DNA of 8,250 nucleotides from Gemmatimonadales bacterium (GCA_025929805.1 JAICPP010000150.1:1-8250); one strand, 5' to 3'; shown: positions 1-6,790, counted from the first letter of the stretch. Notes: a model not told the origin generated them from the letters alone. Numbers and translations are program-made.

Positions 1-198
1 GCCGGGCAAGTTGTAGAGCACCCAGTGTACCCAGGTGCCTCGCGGTGCATCGGGGTCGTCGCAGATGAGGGCCAGGCTGCGACGTTCAACCGGAACCCCG
101 CTCCAGGCCAGCGGCGGCGAGAGGTCCTCACCTTCGCAGGTATGCATCACCGGAATGACGGCGCCGTGGGCGAACGCCGGCGAGGTCAGCTGGATCAT
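1..198 (-). CDS. PEBP-family (YbhB/YbcL, Raf kinase inhibitor-like) protein, 3' part outside window
   Basis: The 66 visible residues are the N-terminal part of a bacterial phosphatidylethanolamine-binding-protein homologue; the rest lies beyond the left edge. The recognisable family signature is at residues 48-65: DPDAP (48-52, with one extra Asp before it) followed by GTWVHWVLYNLP (54-65). In this family the Asp and His58 line the small anion-binding pocket. The earlier stretch CEGEDLSPPLAW (21-32) also fits, being the usual 'G-x-(D/N)-x-SPPL-W' region. There is no signal peptide, so it is probably cytoplasmic. The cellular role of bacterial YbhB-like proteins is poorly defined. The ATG at 198-196 overlaps the TGA of the upstream TSUP gene (ATGA, 195-198), which suggests translational coupling. 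Family assignment is firm; function is not. Confidence 0.9.
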   Translation of the reverse strand, partial: MIQLTSPAFAHGAVIPVMHTCEGEDLSPPLAWSGVPVERRSLALICDDPDAPRGTWVHWVLYNLPG

Positions 199-566
199 AC
201 TCCGTTCTTTCCAGCCTCTACCCAAAGCCGGATGGCCATGAGAACGATGAAGATGGCAAACAGACGTTGGAGAGTCGGGCCGGATACAGTCTGCGCCAGC
301 CTGGCCCCGGCATACGCGCCGAAGAACAGCCCCAGGCCAATAAGCATTGAAGCCTTGATATTGACGTTGCCTTGCTGGTAGTAGGCATAGGCCCCCAGCA
401 CTCCCACCGGCAGCAGCATGGCCCCGAGAGAGGTGCCCAGTGCCAGCTTGGTGTGGAAGTTCGCAAAGAAGATCAGGGAGGGGATGATCAGGATCCCGCC
501 GCCTATCCCGAACAGCCCCGATAGCACCCCAGCTACCAGACCAATAGCGAGAAACATGGCGAGCAT
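195..566 (-). CDS. Half-length TauE/SafE (TSUP) family membrane protein
   Basis: A 123-residue, very hydrophobic protein. Its N-terminus carries the TSUP hallmark: a glycine-rich segment with GIGGG at residues 20-24 followed by ILIIP. Four membrane segments can be read at about 2-34 (long, perhaps with a kink), 41-62, 71-92 and 99-116. Canonical TSUP anion or organosulfonate exporters are about 250 residues long and have two such repeats, so this protein is a single repeat and would need to dimerise to make a full transporter (inference). I chose the ATG at 566 because GGAG lies 9 nt upstream and the hydrophobic segment begins at once. The reading frame stays open to 683, but the extra residues would be Pro-rich and would cover the intergenic inverted repeat. 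Substrate unknown. It overlaps the PEBP gene by 4 bp and is probably co-transcribed with it. Confidence 0.85.
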   Translation of the reverse strand: MLAMFLAIGLVAGVLSGLFGIGGGILIIPSLIFFANFHTKLALGTSLGAMLLPVGVLGAYAYYQQGNVNIKASMLIGLGLFFGAYAGARLAQTVSGPTLQRLFAIFIVLMAIRLWVEAGKNGV

Positions 567-601
567 GGCATCAGGCTCCGTTGGTGTAGGGGGCGGCGGA
601 C

Positions 602-649
602 CAGTAAGGTAAGCGCTTGTTGAATCCAGCGACATGTTACACCTTACTG
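602..649. repeat. 9-bp inverted repeat in divergent intergenic region
   Basis: CAGTAAGGT (602-610) and ACCTTACTG (641-649) are perfect inverted copies separated by 30 bp. They lie between the divergently transcribed TSUP gene (start 566) and the small membrane-protein gene (start 706). The spacing is long for a strong terminator hairpin and no T-tract follows. Two half-sites about four helical turns apart could instead be an operator for divergent control. I see no convincing -35/-10 pair to anchor this. The rest of the 139-bp gap holds only the ribosome-binding site of the right-hand gene. Confidence 0.4.
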
Positions 650-691
650 CCTCTAACTCCTGCCGCTCGACTTGAACCTGCACCTAGTTCA

Positions 692-697
692 GAGGAG
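692..697 (+). promoter_or_regulatory. Ribosome-binding site, GAGGAG
   Basis: GAGGAG sits 8 nt before the ATG at 706 and supports that start. A second AGGAG (698-702) lies only 3 nt from the ATG, too close to be the functional site. Confidence 0.75.
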
Positions 698-705
698 AGG
701 AGCTC

Positions 706-1119
706 ATGAGACGGTTGGCCCCGGTCGTCCTCTCCGCCGCAGGGTTGCTGGTGGCCGTGGATATCGTCGGTGCGCTGACCGGCCACCCCATGGGTTTTCC
801 CTATCCTTCGTTGGGTGCCGTGTCGCTCCTGATTTATCTGAGTGTAGGACTTCTGGGCGCGCTCAGAACGAATACCTTGTCTGGGATCCTCGGAGCCGCC
901 GCGGTCGGGCTCCTCGACGGAACCCTGGGACCACTCGCCGCCTGGATGGTGGGTTCTGGTCCTGTGGGCCAGACCATCACCGAGTCTCGTGTCTTCGCGT
1001 ATGGTATCGCGGTGGTGACCGCCACGGCCGCGAGTGCCGGTGCCGTGGGGGCGTTGGCCGGCAGTTGGCTGGAGCGGCGCCGGGCCCTTCGCAGCAGCAC
1101 CGGACTGGTCTCGCGATAA
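706..1119 (+). CDS. Small four-helix membrane protein of unknown function
   Basis: I do not recognise this 137-residue protein. It has four probable transmembrane segments at about residues 5-25, 34-52, 57-82 and 96-121, rich in Gly, Ala, Leu and Val. A basic start (MRR) and a basic tail (LERRRALRSS, 122-131) suggest that both ends face the cytoplasm. A loop around 26-35 holds GHPMGFPYPSLG; no catalytic or metal-binding motif is evident. The start is backed by a strong GAGGAG site and the coding phase is consistent with the neighbouring genes. It is transcribed away from the TSUP gene, and the GH2 gene follows 77 bp downstream on the same strand, so co-transcription with GH2 is possible but not shown. 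Real gene very likely; function open. Confidence 0.75.
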   Translation: MRRLAPVVLSAAGLLVAVDIVGALTGHPMGFPYPSLGAVSLLIYLSVGLLGALRTNTLSGILGAAAVGLLDGTLGPLAAWMVGSGPVGQTITESRVFAYGIAVVTATAASAGAVGALAGSWLERRRALRSSTGLVSR

Positions 1120-1184
1120 CGTTTGCAAAACCTACCAGCCACGTCTCTCTTATACGGCCAAGCATCTTCCTGGTATACGCGTCT

Positions 1185-1189
1185 GGGAG
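1185..1189 (+). promoter_or_regulatory. Ribosome-binding site deciding a GTG start
   Basis: GGGAG lies 7 nt before the GTG at 1197. It supports the non-ATG start of the GH2 gene, whose product then begins MNRHRISLNGEWEF, the normal beginning of the GH2 sugar-binding domain. Confidence 0.7.
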
Positions 1190-1196
1190 CTAGTTC

Positions 1197-4133
1197 GTGA
1201 ATCGACACCGGATCAGTCTGAATGGCGAGTGGGAGTTCTTTCCCGATCCCAAGCAGATCCTTTCTTTGGAATCCCTCGATGAACAAATAGCGCGGAAGAT
1301 CCGGGTCCCCGGTCCCTGGCAGGCCCAATTCGATGATCTTCGAGACTACACGGGGGTCGCCTGGTATCGGTGTCGCTTCGGGGTGGCAGCGGAACGGCGG
1401 AACGGTGGAACGGCGGTAGGTTCTTCGGGTGTCCCGGCACAAGTGCCGGAGGTAAGCGATCCTACCGCCATACCGCCGGGCCGCCGTAACGTCTACATCC
1501 TTCACTTCGGCGCCGTAGACTATTTCGCCACCATATGGCTGAACGGTCAGCAAGTCGGCGAGCACGAGGGTGGCTATCTGCCCTTCGAGTTGGATGTCAC
1601 CGCAGCGGTCCAACCTGATTCCAGTAATGAGCTTGTCGTTCGGGTCATAGATCCCGGCAACGACGCCGATTTTCTTCCCGAATTCACGTTCGCCGAGATC
1701 CCTCATGGGAAGCAGAGCTGGTACGGCCCGATCGGTGGGATTTGGCAAAGCGTCTTTCTCGAGGAACGGAGTCCTACTCACATCATTCGGCTTCGGGTCA
1801 CGCCGGACGTACCAGGCGAGCACATCCGGGTGGATCTTGGACTCAGTCTACCGACCGATCGTCCTCTGGGGCTCTGGATCCACGTTACTGATCCTCGAGG
1901 CCAGGTGCGGCGCCATCGTTTCGTGTTGGGAAACGGACGGGAAGCTCACGATCTGGTCGTCCCCATACCGGAGCCGATGCTGTGGGATACGACGGTGCCC
2001 AATCTGTATCAGCTCCAGGTCGTGCTCCTCGACAGCACCGACGACCGGGCCGAGCCGCTCGATGAGTTCGACACCCGCTTTGGCATGCGAACTATCGCCA
2101 CCTCCTCCACCGGACATCTGCTGCTGAATGGACGGATTCTTTATCTCCGCGGGGCCCTGGACCAGGACTACTACCCCGATCTGATCTACACTCCGTTCAG
2201 CGACGCCGAACTGGAGGACCAATTCGCCAAGGCAAAGCACATGGGGCTCAACTGCCTGCGCACTCACATCAAGATCACCGACCCGCGCTACTACGACGCG
2301 GCCGATCGAGTCGGATTGTTGATCTGGACAGAGCTGCCCAACTGGCAGGAGTTGACCGATGCCTCTAAACGCCGGGCCAAGGAGACACTGTTTGGAATGG
2401 TCGAGCGGGACTGGAATCACCCTTCGATCATCATCTGGACCATCGTCAATGAGAACTGGGGGGTTGACCTTGCTGTGAATGCGGGACACCGGGCCTGGCT
2501 GGCCGACATGTACAGCGAGCTCAAGGCATTGGACCCGCACCGGTTGGTAGTGGGGAACTCACCCTGCTTTACCAATTTTCACGTGGTGACCGACATCGAG
2601 GACTTCCACAACTATTACGCGATGCCGGACCATTACAAGAAGTGGAAGGAATGGGTCCAGACCTTTGCCAGCCGGCCGCCCTGGACCTTTGCCCACGTGT
2701 ATGAAAGCATCGAATCGTGGCGCGAGTACATCCGGGATCCATGGAATCCGACCCCCCGGCAACCCGCGCCTGAGGTGCGCCGCCGGGGGAGTGAGCCCAT
2801 GGTGGTATCCGAGTTCGGCAACTGGGGACTCCCGGATGTCGCCAACTTGAGGGAGTGCTATGGGGGCCGGGAGCCGTGGTGGTTCGAGACCGGGATAGAG
2901 TGGGGTGACGGAGTCGTTTACCCTCACGGGATCGAGCAGCGGTTCAAGGCGTTCCACCTCGACAAGGTGTTCCCCACCCTCTCTGACCTCTCGGCCGCAA
3001 GCCAACGGATGCAGTTCACCGCGCTCAAGTATCAGATCGAGCAGATGAGACGGCATCCCACGATTGTGGGCTATGTGATAACCGAGTTCACCGATGTGCA
3101 CTGGGAGAGCAATGGCTTGCTCGACATATGCCGAAACCCGAAGGCGTTCTACGATGTCATCGGCCAGGTAAACAGCGCCGATGCCATTGTCCCGACTGAT
3201 TGGGAGAGAATAGCCTATTGGGAAGGAGAGCGGTGCGAGGTGAAGCTGGCGCTCTCCCATTTTTCTTCAGCAGACCTCCGCAACCCCCGACTGGAATGGC
3301 ATCTGGATCAGTGGCCCGAAATCAAGGGCACGCTCGAGGGCGTAACTCCGGAGCGGGCGCAGCTCACTAACATGGGCACGGTGGTCTTCGAGGTGCCTCG
3401 CCTGGAGCGATCCACGCGAGCCCGACTGGAGATGAGACTGCTGAACGCGGCTGGCGAGCTCGTCACCCGCAACCATCACGAGCTCTACTTCTTTCCCCGG
3501 TTGGATGCTCCGAGCCGAGACCTGCGAATCGCCGTGCCCGGTCTGCCCCGGCTCTCAGCCCGGCTCGCCGCAATGGGATATGAGCTGGTCGATGACAGCG
3601 AGGCCGACCTGGTCGTGGTTGAGCGGATGACAGATGAGCTGCGCTGGTACGCTCAAAACGGGGGGCGGGTGCTCTGGCTCGCCGAGAATCCCGAATCCCA
3701 GCAGGCCCACTTGGGGCCCATCAGCATTGCCCAACGTCACGGCCGCAGCTGGCAGGGAGACTGGGCCAGCAGCATGAGTTGGATCCGCCACGACCGCATG
3801 TTCGAGGACATACCCACCGGAGGCACGGTGGACTTCGCCTTTGCCGATCTGACGCCCGAGACCGTGATTGTTGGTCTCAGCCCCCGTGATTTTGCGGCCA
3901 ACGTGCACTCGGGCCTGTTCGTGGGGTGGGTCCACCACGTGGTCGCCCTGGTCGCCGAGCGCCCGATCGATCGCGGCAGGCTGATGATTTGCACCTTTGC
4001 ACTCCGGGACCACCTGGGCACGCATCCGGTCGCGACTATCATGATGCGTGACTTGATTGCGCGGACGGCGCGAGGGGGTGTTGCGGATGAGCGTACCCAC
4101 CTGGTGAGCCGTCCACCGGTGGCGTTGCCGTAG
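1197..4133 (+). CDS. Glycoside hydrolase family 2 (beta-galactosidase/beta-glucuronidase type) with C-terminal GATase-like domain
   Basis: A 978-residue enzyme expected to cleave a beta-linked sugar by the retaining double-displacement mechanism. Domains in order: sugar-binding jelly roll (about 1-195, with SLNGEWEF at 7-14 and WLNG at 114-117), Ig-like sandwich (about 196-300), TIM barrel (about 301-655), a further beta domain (about 660-768), and a Rossmann-like segment (about 775-955) resembling the GATase-type domain of some beta-galactosidases. The predicted acid/base is E419 in TIVNENWG and the nucleophile is E539 in VVSEFGNWG, 120 residues apart as usual in GH2. No signal peptide is seen, so the enzyme is probably intracellular and acts on imported oligosaccharides or internal glycoconjugates. 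Residues about 65-98 are a foreign-looking Gly/Pro-rich insert encoded by a palindromic repeat. The gene ends 10 bp from the convergent GH1-like gene. GH2 membership is clear; exact substrate cannot be told. Confidence 0.93.
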   Translation: MNRHRISLNGEWEFFPDPKQILSLESLDEQIARKIRVPGPWQAQFDDLRDYTGVAWYRCRFGVAAERRNGGTAVGSSGVPAQVPEVSDPTAIPPGRRNVYILHFGAVDYFATIWLNGQQVGEHEGGYLPFELDVTAAVQPDSSNELVVRVIDPGNDADFLPEFTFAEIPHGKQSWYGPIGGIWQSVFLEERSPTHIIRLRVTPDVPGEHIRVDLGLSLPTDRPLGLWIHVTDPRGQVRRHRFVLGNGREAHDLVVPIPEPMLWDTTVPNLYQLQVVLLDSTDDRAEPLDEFDTRFGMRTIATSSTGHLLLNGRILYLRGALDQDYYPDLIYTPFSDAELEDQFAKAKHMGLNCLRTHIKITDPRYYDAADRVGLLIWTELPNWQELTDASKRRAKETLFGMVERDWNHPSIIIWTIVNENWGVDLAVNAGHRAWLADMYSELKALDPHRLVVGNSPCFTNFHVVTDIEDFHNYYAMPDHYKKWKEWVQTFASRPPWTFAHVYESIESWREYIRDPWNPTPRQPAPEVRRRGSEPMVVSEFGNWGLPDVANLRECYGGREPWWFETGIEWGDGVVYPHGIEQRFKAFHLDKVFPTLSDLSAASQRMQFTALKYQIEQMRRHPTIVGYVITEFTDVHWESNGLLDICRNPKAFYDVIGQVNSADAIVPTDWERIAYWEGERCEVKLALSHFSSADLRNPRLEWHLDQWPEIKGTLEGVTPERAQLTNMGTVVFEVPRLERSTRARLEMRLLNAAGELVTRNHHELYFFPRLDAPSRDLRIAVPGLPRLSARLAAMGYELVDDSEADLVVVERMTDELRWYAQNGGRVLWLAENPESQQAHLGPISIAQRHGRSWQGDWASSMSWIRHDRMFEDIPTGGTVDFAFADLTPETVIVGLSPRDFAANVHSGLFVGWVHHVVALVAERPIDRGRLMICTFALRDHLGTHPVATIMMRDLIARTARGGVADERTHLVSRPPVALP
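1394..1487. repeat. Repeat-armed palindromic element inside the GH2 coding sequence
   Basis: The two arms, 1394-1420 and 1461-1487 (27 nt each), are inverted copies pairing at 22 of 27 positions; the inner 9 bp (GGCGGTAGG / CCTACCGCC) pair without a break. The left arm is made of octamers (CGGCGGAA, CGGTGGAA, CGGCGGTA at 1395-1418). The 40-bp core contains a second perfect inverted repeat, CCGGCAC (1434-1440) and GTGCCGG (1443-1449). The element is read in frame as residues about 65-98 of the GH2 protein, a Gly/Pro-rich stretch between YRCRFGV and RNVYILHFG, where related proteins pass directly from one beta strand to the next. It looks like a non-autonomous palindromic insertion tolerated in a surface loop. 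No target-site duplication could be recognised. Confidence 0.7.
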
Positions 4134-4143
4134 CGACTCCCCT

Positions 4144-5391
4144 TCAGACTGGCGACTTCGTTCGGATTCTGGCCTGAGCCCTGCGAAGCTGTTCGGCGTA
4201 CTCGGGACTGAGCACCCGCTCGAGGGTGCCGTCTGAATTCTTATGGATGTCCCAGAGACCACTGTTATGCCAGTGATCCGGATCCTCCCAATCCGGCCGG
4301 TCGATAATGGGATATACGCAGAGTCCCTCCACCGCTACCCCGGCCTCTCGGGCGCGTGCCACTTCCTCAGCTACCTCCCTGATCCAGCGACCTCGACCTA
4401 CTCCGAAGTGACTGGTTTCACTGACGACCACAGGACGCCAGTACCGATAGGACACCTCTGCCAATAATGAGCTGAACGGAAGCCAACGCGGGTCGCGGGG
4501 GGTGTCCTCCCACCGCAGCCTGATGTCGGGGTGCTCCCATTGGTTGGCGTGATAGTAGTTGACACCCACGATATCGAGGTACCTCGGATGCCCACCCAGC
4601 TCGGGTTCCATGGCCCCGGCCAGCATGTCCCAGGCCTCGAACTGCGCCGCGCGCTGGTCTGCCGCCGCGCGGGCCAGCTCGGTCCGCCCCTTCGGCGTGA
4701 CCACATGGATGAGCGGCTCGGTGTGCATGATCCGGGCAGAGGGATCCACTGCCCAGATGGCCTCCATGCCGGCGATGGAGGCTCTTACCAGCTGATGCTT
4801 GATCGCCCGGCCGGCGTCGTACCGGTGGGGGTGAAAGTACGCCTTCTCGCCTGCCGCCCAGGCAAGGAAGGAGATCTCGTTCATGGGCGTGTAGAACCGG
4901 ACCCCATCGCTCTGGTCGGCGATGAACCGAGCAACGGAACCGCAATAGCGGGCGAATCGATCCACGAAACCCGGGCTCAGAATATCGAGATCGTCGGGCC
5001 ATCCGTAATGGCAGAGCGCCCAGATGACCTGAATGCCGTGGCGGCGAGCGGCGTGTACCAATGGCTCGAGAGAAGAGAAATCGTACCCTGCGGCCGTCTC
5101 GATGAGGTGCCAGCGCACCCCGTCTCTCACTGTCTTGATGCCCCATTCAGCCAGGCGGGCGTAGTCTGCATCGACCTGGAGGTCGTGCTGAGTGAGGGAC
5201 ACCATGTCGAGCCGCACGCCGGCCTGGTTGATGTGACAGGCCGATTCGAACCCGGCGATCCAGAACGAGCGAAACAGGTGGGAGTCGTCGTGCGGTGCCG
5301 GCGCGGGTAATGGGACCGGCGCCGGACTGTAGGCCGTGCGCACATCATGAGGCGCGGAGACGCGTTTGGATCGTCTGAATAGATCTGGCAT
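4144..5391 (-). CDS. GH1-like (clan GH-A) glycosidase, second of a tandem pair
   Basis: A 415-residue TIM-barrel glycosidase related to beta-glucosidases of the GH1 type. Landmarks in order: FWIAGFES (43-50, the usual start of the barrel), GVRWHLIE (91-98), HYG (128-130), YTPMNE (167-172) with E172 as likely acid/base, GVNYY (276-280), and VVVSETSHFG (321-330) with E325 as likely nucleophile. The GH1 acid/base motif is normally NEP; here it is NEI. A Pro-rich linker (23-33) precedes the barrel. There is no signal peptide. The ATG at 5391 is 4 nt past the stop of the upstream paralogue, so the two are almost certainly co-transcribed and probably coupled. The frame is open to 5508, but that extension lies inside the neighbour's coding region. 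The start lacks a clear Shine-Dalgarno site. Similar barrels occur fused to dTDP-4-dehydrorhamnose-reductase-like domains (from memory), so a role in glycan synthesis or transglycosylation is possible. Confidence 0.82.
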   Translation of the reverse strand: MPDLFRRSKRVSAPHDVRTAYSPAPVPLPAPAPHDDSHLFRSFWIAGFESACHINQAGVRLDMVSLTQHDLQVDADYARLAEWGIKTVRDGVRWHLIETAAGYDFSSLEPLVHAARRHGIQVIWALCHYGWPDDLDILSPGFVDRFARYCGSVARFIADQSDGVRFYTPMNEISFLAWAAGEKAYFHPHRYDAGRAIKHQLVRASIAGMEAIWAVDPSARIMHTEPLIHVVTPKGRTELARAAADQRAAQFEAWDMLAGAMEPELGGHPRYLDIVGVNYYHANQWEHPDIRLRWEDTPRDPRWLPFSSLLAEVSYRYWRPVVVSETSHFGVGRGRWIREVAEEVARAREAGVAVEGLCVYPIIDRPDWEDPDHWHNSGLWDIHKNSDGTLERVLSPEYAEQLRRAQARIRTKSPV

Positions 5392-5395
5392 AAGG

Positions 5396-6667
5396 TCAGG
5401 CCGAAAGACTCTGCTCCATCCCCAGGTTACCGATGGCTGCCTCCGAATCGGTAATGTAGCTCCGAAACTGCTCGACCAGCGGAGTGGCCCGCCACCGCTG
5501 GGTCCCATCGAGAGTGTAGAGGCCCAGGTCGAGACGATACTCGTCGAGTGGACCTCGACCGAAGCGGTACTTCCAATCGATCATGGTGAAGAGAGGAAAC
5601 CAGGTGTAGCCCAGCACTGGAATCCCGCGGCTCCGGAGCACTCTGATGGCGGCAACCGATGCCTCCAGCCAGCGCGCTCGCACCGACTCGTTGCCCTTGG
5701 CGCTGGTCTCGGTCACCATGATGGGAAGTCGATACCGCCGGTAATAGTCCTCGATGAGCGAGCTGAAGCCGGCGCCATCCTGTTCCACCGGCTGGTAAGC
5801 CAAGCGGCCCTTCCGATCGATGTAGAGCTGAGTGGTGGACCACTGGGGATAGAAGTTGAGGCCCATCAGGCTGAAGGGCACCGGCCGGGAGGCAATGGTG
5901 GCCAACCGGTCGGGCGACGCGCCGTTGCGCACCAGCCAGGGGAATAGCGGATGATCGGGAGTGACCCTGCCGGTCAACAGATCGTATGCCAGGAAGGTGC
6001 GGGACTGCTCCTCCCGGGCGACGGCGTGGAGATCCTCCCGCGCCGTGCGGCTCAGCCCCGTGGCTTCCACGTGTACCAGAATGTTGCTGGGATCTACCGC
6101 CAGGAGTGCGGCGCTCGTTTCGATGATGCCTTCGATCACCTGCAGCATAATCTGCACGTAGCCGCTCTCACTCCTGAGGTAGGGTGGCCAAAGACCCCGC
6201 TGCCCACAGAAGAGGGCTGTCACGATTGGCTCATTCAGCGGCGTATACCATTGCACCAGGCCGGCGTATCGCCGAGCGAACGCGGCTGCGTATGCCGCAA
6301 CTGCCTTGGGATATTCGGTGCTGGCAAACTCGCGGCGGAGCCAGAAAGGACAGCCATAGTGCATGAGATCGATGATAGGCGTGACCCCCAGCTCATGCAC
6401 CATGTAGGGAATGACCTGATCGGTCCAGCGCCAGTCGAATTCTCCAGGCTGAAACGGCTCCAACCGATACCAGGGGACCCCCCAGCGAACCATTCTGAGG
6501 CCCAGGTCGCGCACCAGAGCCAGATCCTCCCGCCAGTGCTCGTAGTGCCCGATGAGCTGGTACTCGTCGAGCGCCCGATGGCCCGGGCGGGTCTGGGGCA
6601 CAAAGGTATCTTCGATCCCGGTGGCCCAGAGGAAGTCCTCGGGACGACGGCGGAGTAAGTCAGGCAT
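5396..6667 (-). CDS. GH1-like (clan GH-A) beta-glycosidase, first of a tandem pair
   Basis: A 423-residue protein with the ordered landmarks of GH1: FLWATGIE (12-19), RWGVPWYRLEP (61-71), HYG (103-105), TPLNEP (142-147) with E146 as acid/base, GLNFYP (269-274), MVTETS (317-322) with E320 as nucleophile, and GYTWFPLFTMIDW (353-365). Canonical GH1 has ENG at the nucleophile; here it is TETS, so this is a divergent branch. At 423 residues it is slightly short for GH1 (about 440-480). No signal peptide; cytoplasmic. It shares the start MPDL(L/F)RR and the same motif order with the next gene, so the two look like an old tandem duplication. The ATG at 6667 has no obvious Shine-Dalgarno site. Upstream lie a 123-bp gap filled mostly by an inverted repeat and then the stop of the UGM-like gene on the same strand. 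Confidence 0.87.
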   Translation of the reverse strand: MPDLLRRRPEDFLWATGIEDTFVPQTRPGHRALDEYQLIGHYEHWREDLALVRDLGLRMVRWGVPWYRLEPFQPGEFDWRWTDQVIPYMVHELGVTPIIDLMHYGCPFWLRREFASTEYPKAVAAYAAAFARRYAGLVQWYTPLNEPIVTALFCGQRGLWPPYLRSESGYVQIMLQVIEGIIETSAALLAVDPSNILVHVEATGLSRTAREDLHAVAREEQSRTFLAYDLLTGRVTPDHPLFPWLVRNGASPDRLATIASRPVPFSLMGLNFYPQWSTTQLYIDRKGRLAYQPVEQDGAGFSSLIEDYYRRYRLPIMVTETSAKGNESVRARWLEASVAAIRVLRSRGIPVLGYTWFPLFTMIDWKYRFGRGPLDEYRLDLGLYTLDGTQRWRATPLVEQFRSYITDSEAAIGNLGMEQSLSA

Positions 6668-6695
6668 GGGTCTAAAGATTACATACGGGAGGTGT

Positions 6696-6780
6696 GAACC
6701 GGAAACGGTAAACAGTGAACGGTGAAGGGAGAGCCGACGTTTCTTAGCTCCTGTTCACCGTTCACCGTTAACTGTTCACG
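6696..6780. repeat. Intergenic palindrome built of CGGTGAA-type heptamers
   Basis: The arms at about 6708-6729 and 6758-6779 are inverted copies with only a few mismatches, separated by a 28-bp core. Each arm is itself a short direct-repeat array with 7-bp period: variants GTGAACC, GGTAAAC, AGTGAAC, GGTGAAG in the left arm, and TTCACCG / TTAACTG variants in the right arm. Because of the period, several shifted pairings are possible. The outer end is 11 bp from the stop codon of the UGM-like gene, and the other side precedes the first GH1-like gene, so in the transcript it would form a long hairpin between the two cistrons. There is no T-tract, so it is not a classical intrinsic terminator; it may act as an attenuator, a 3'-end stabiliser, or simply be a mobile repeat. 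Confidence 0.75.
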
Positions 6781-6790
6781 CTGGATCCTG

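Noticed and set aside
567..683. Longer start for the TSUP protein (ATG at 635 or 683)
   Set aside because: The added residues are Pro-rich, cover the intergenic inverted repeat, and lack a good ribosome-binding site; the ATG at 566 has GGAG 9 nt upstream.
1123..1179. Promoter for GH2 (TTGCAA at 1123, TATACG at 1151 and 1174)
   Set aside because: The spacing between candidate -35 and -10 boxes is about 22 bp or more, outside the usual 16-18 bp, so no promoter is called.
834..1823. A 329-codon open frame on the minus strand across the start of GH2
   Set aside because: It overlaps both a well-supported membrane-protein gene and the GH2 N-terminus. Its protein has no recognisable domain and an arginine/proline-rich composition typical of an antisense frame in GC-rich DNA.
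4098..4143. Possible bidirectional terminator at the GH2/GH1-like junction (palindromes CACCTGGTG and CCACCGGTGG)
   Set aside because: Both are short, lie within the GH2 coding end, and no T-run follows on either strand.
4531..5310. A 259-codon plus-strand open frame opposite the second GH1-like gene
   Set aside because: It is a shadow of the GH1-like frame: the minus-strand frame contains all expected GH motifs in order, while the plus-strand product shows no domain.
5392..5508. A 39-codon upstream extension of the second GH1-like gene
   Set aside because: It lies wholly inside the coding end of the first GH1-like gene and has no GH1 similarity. The ATG at 5391 gives a normal tandem arrangement and an N-terminus matching the paralogue.
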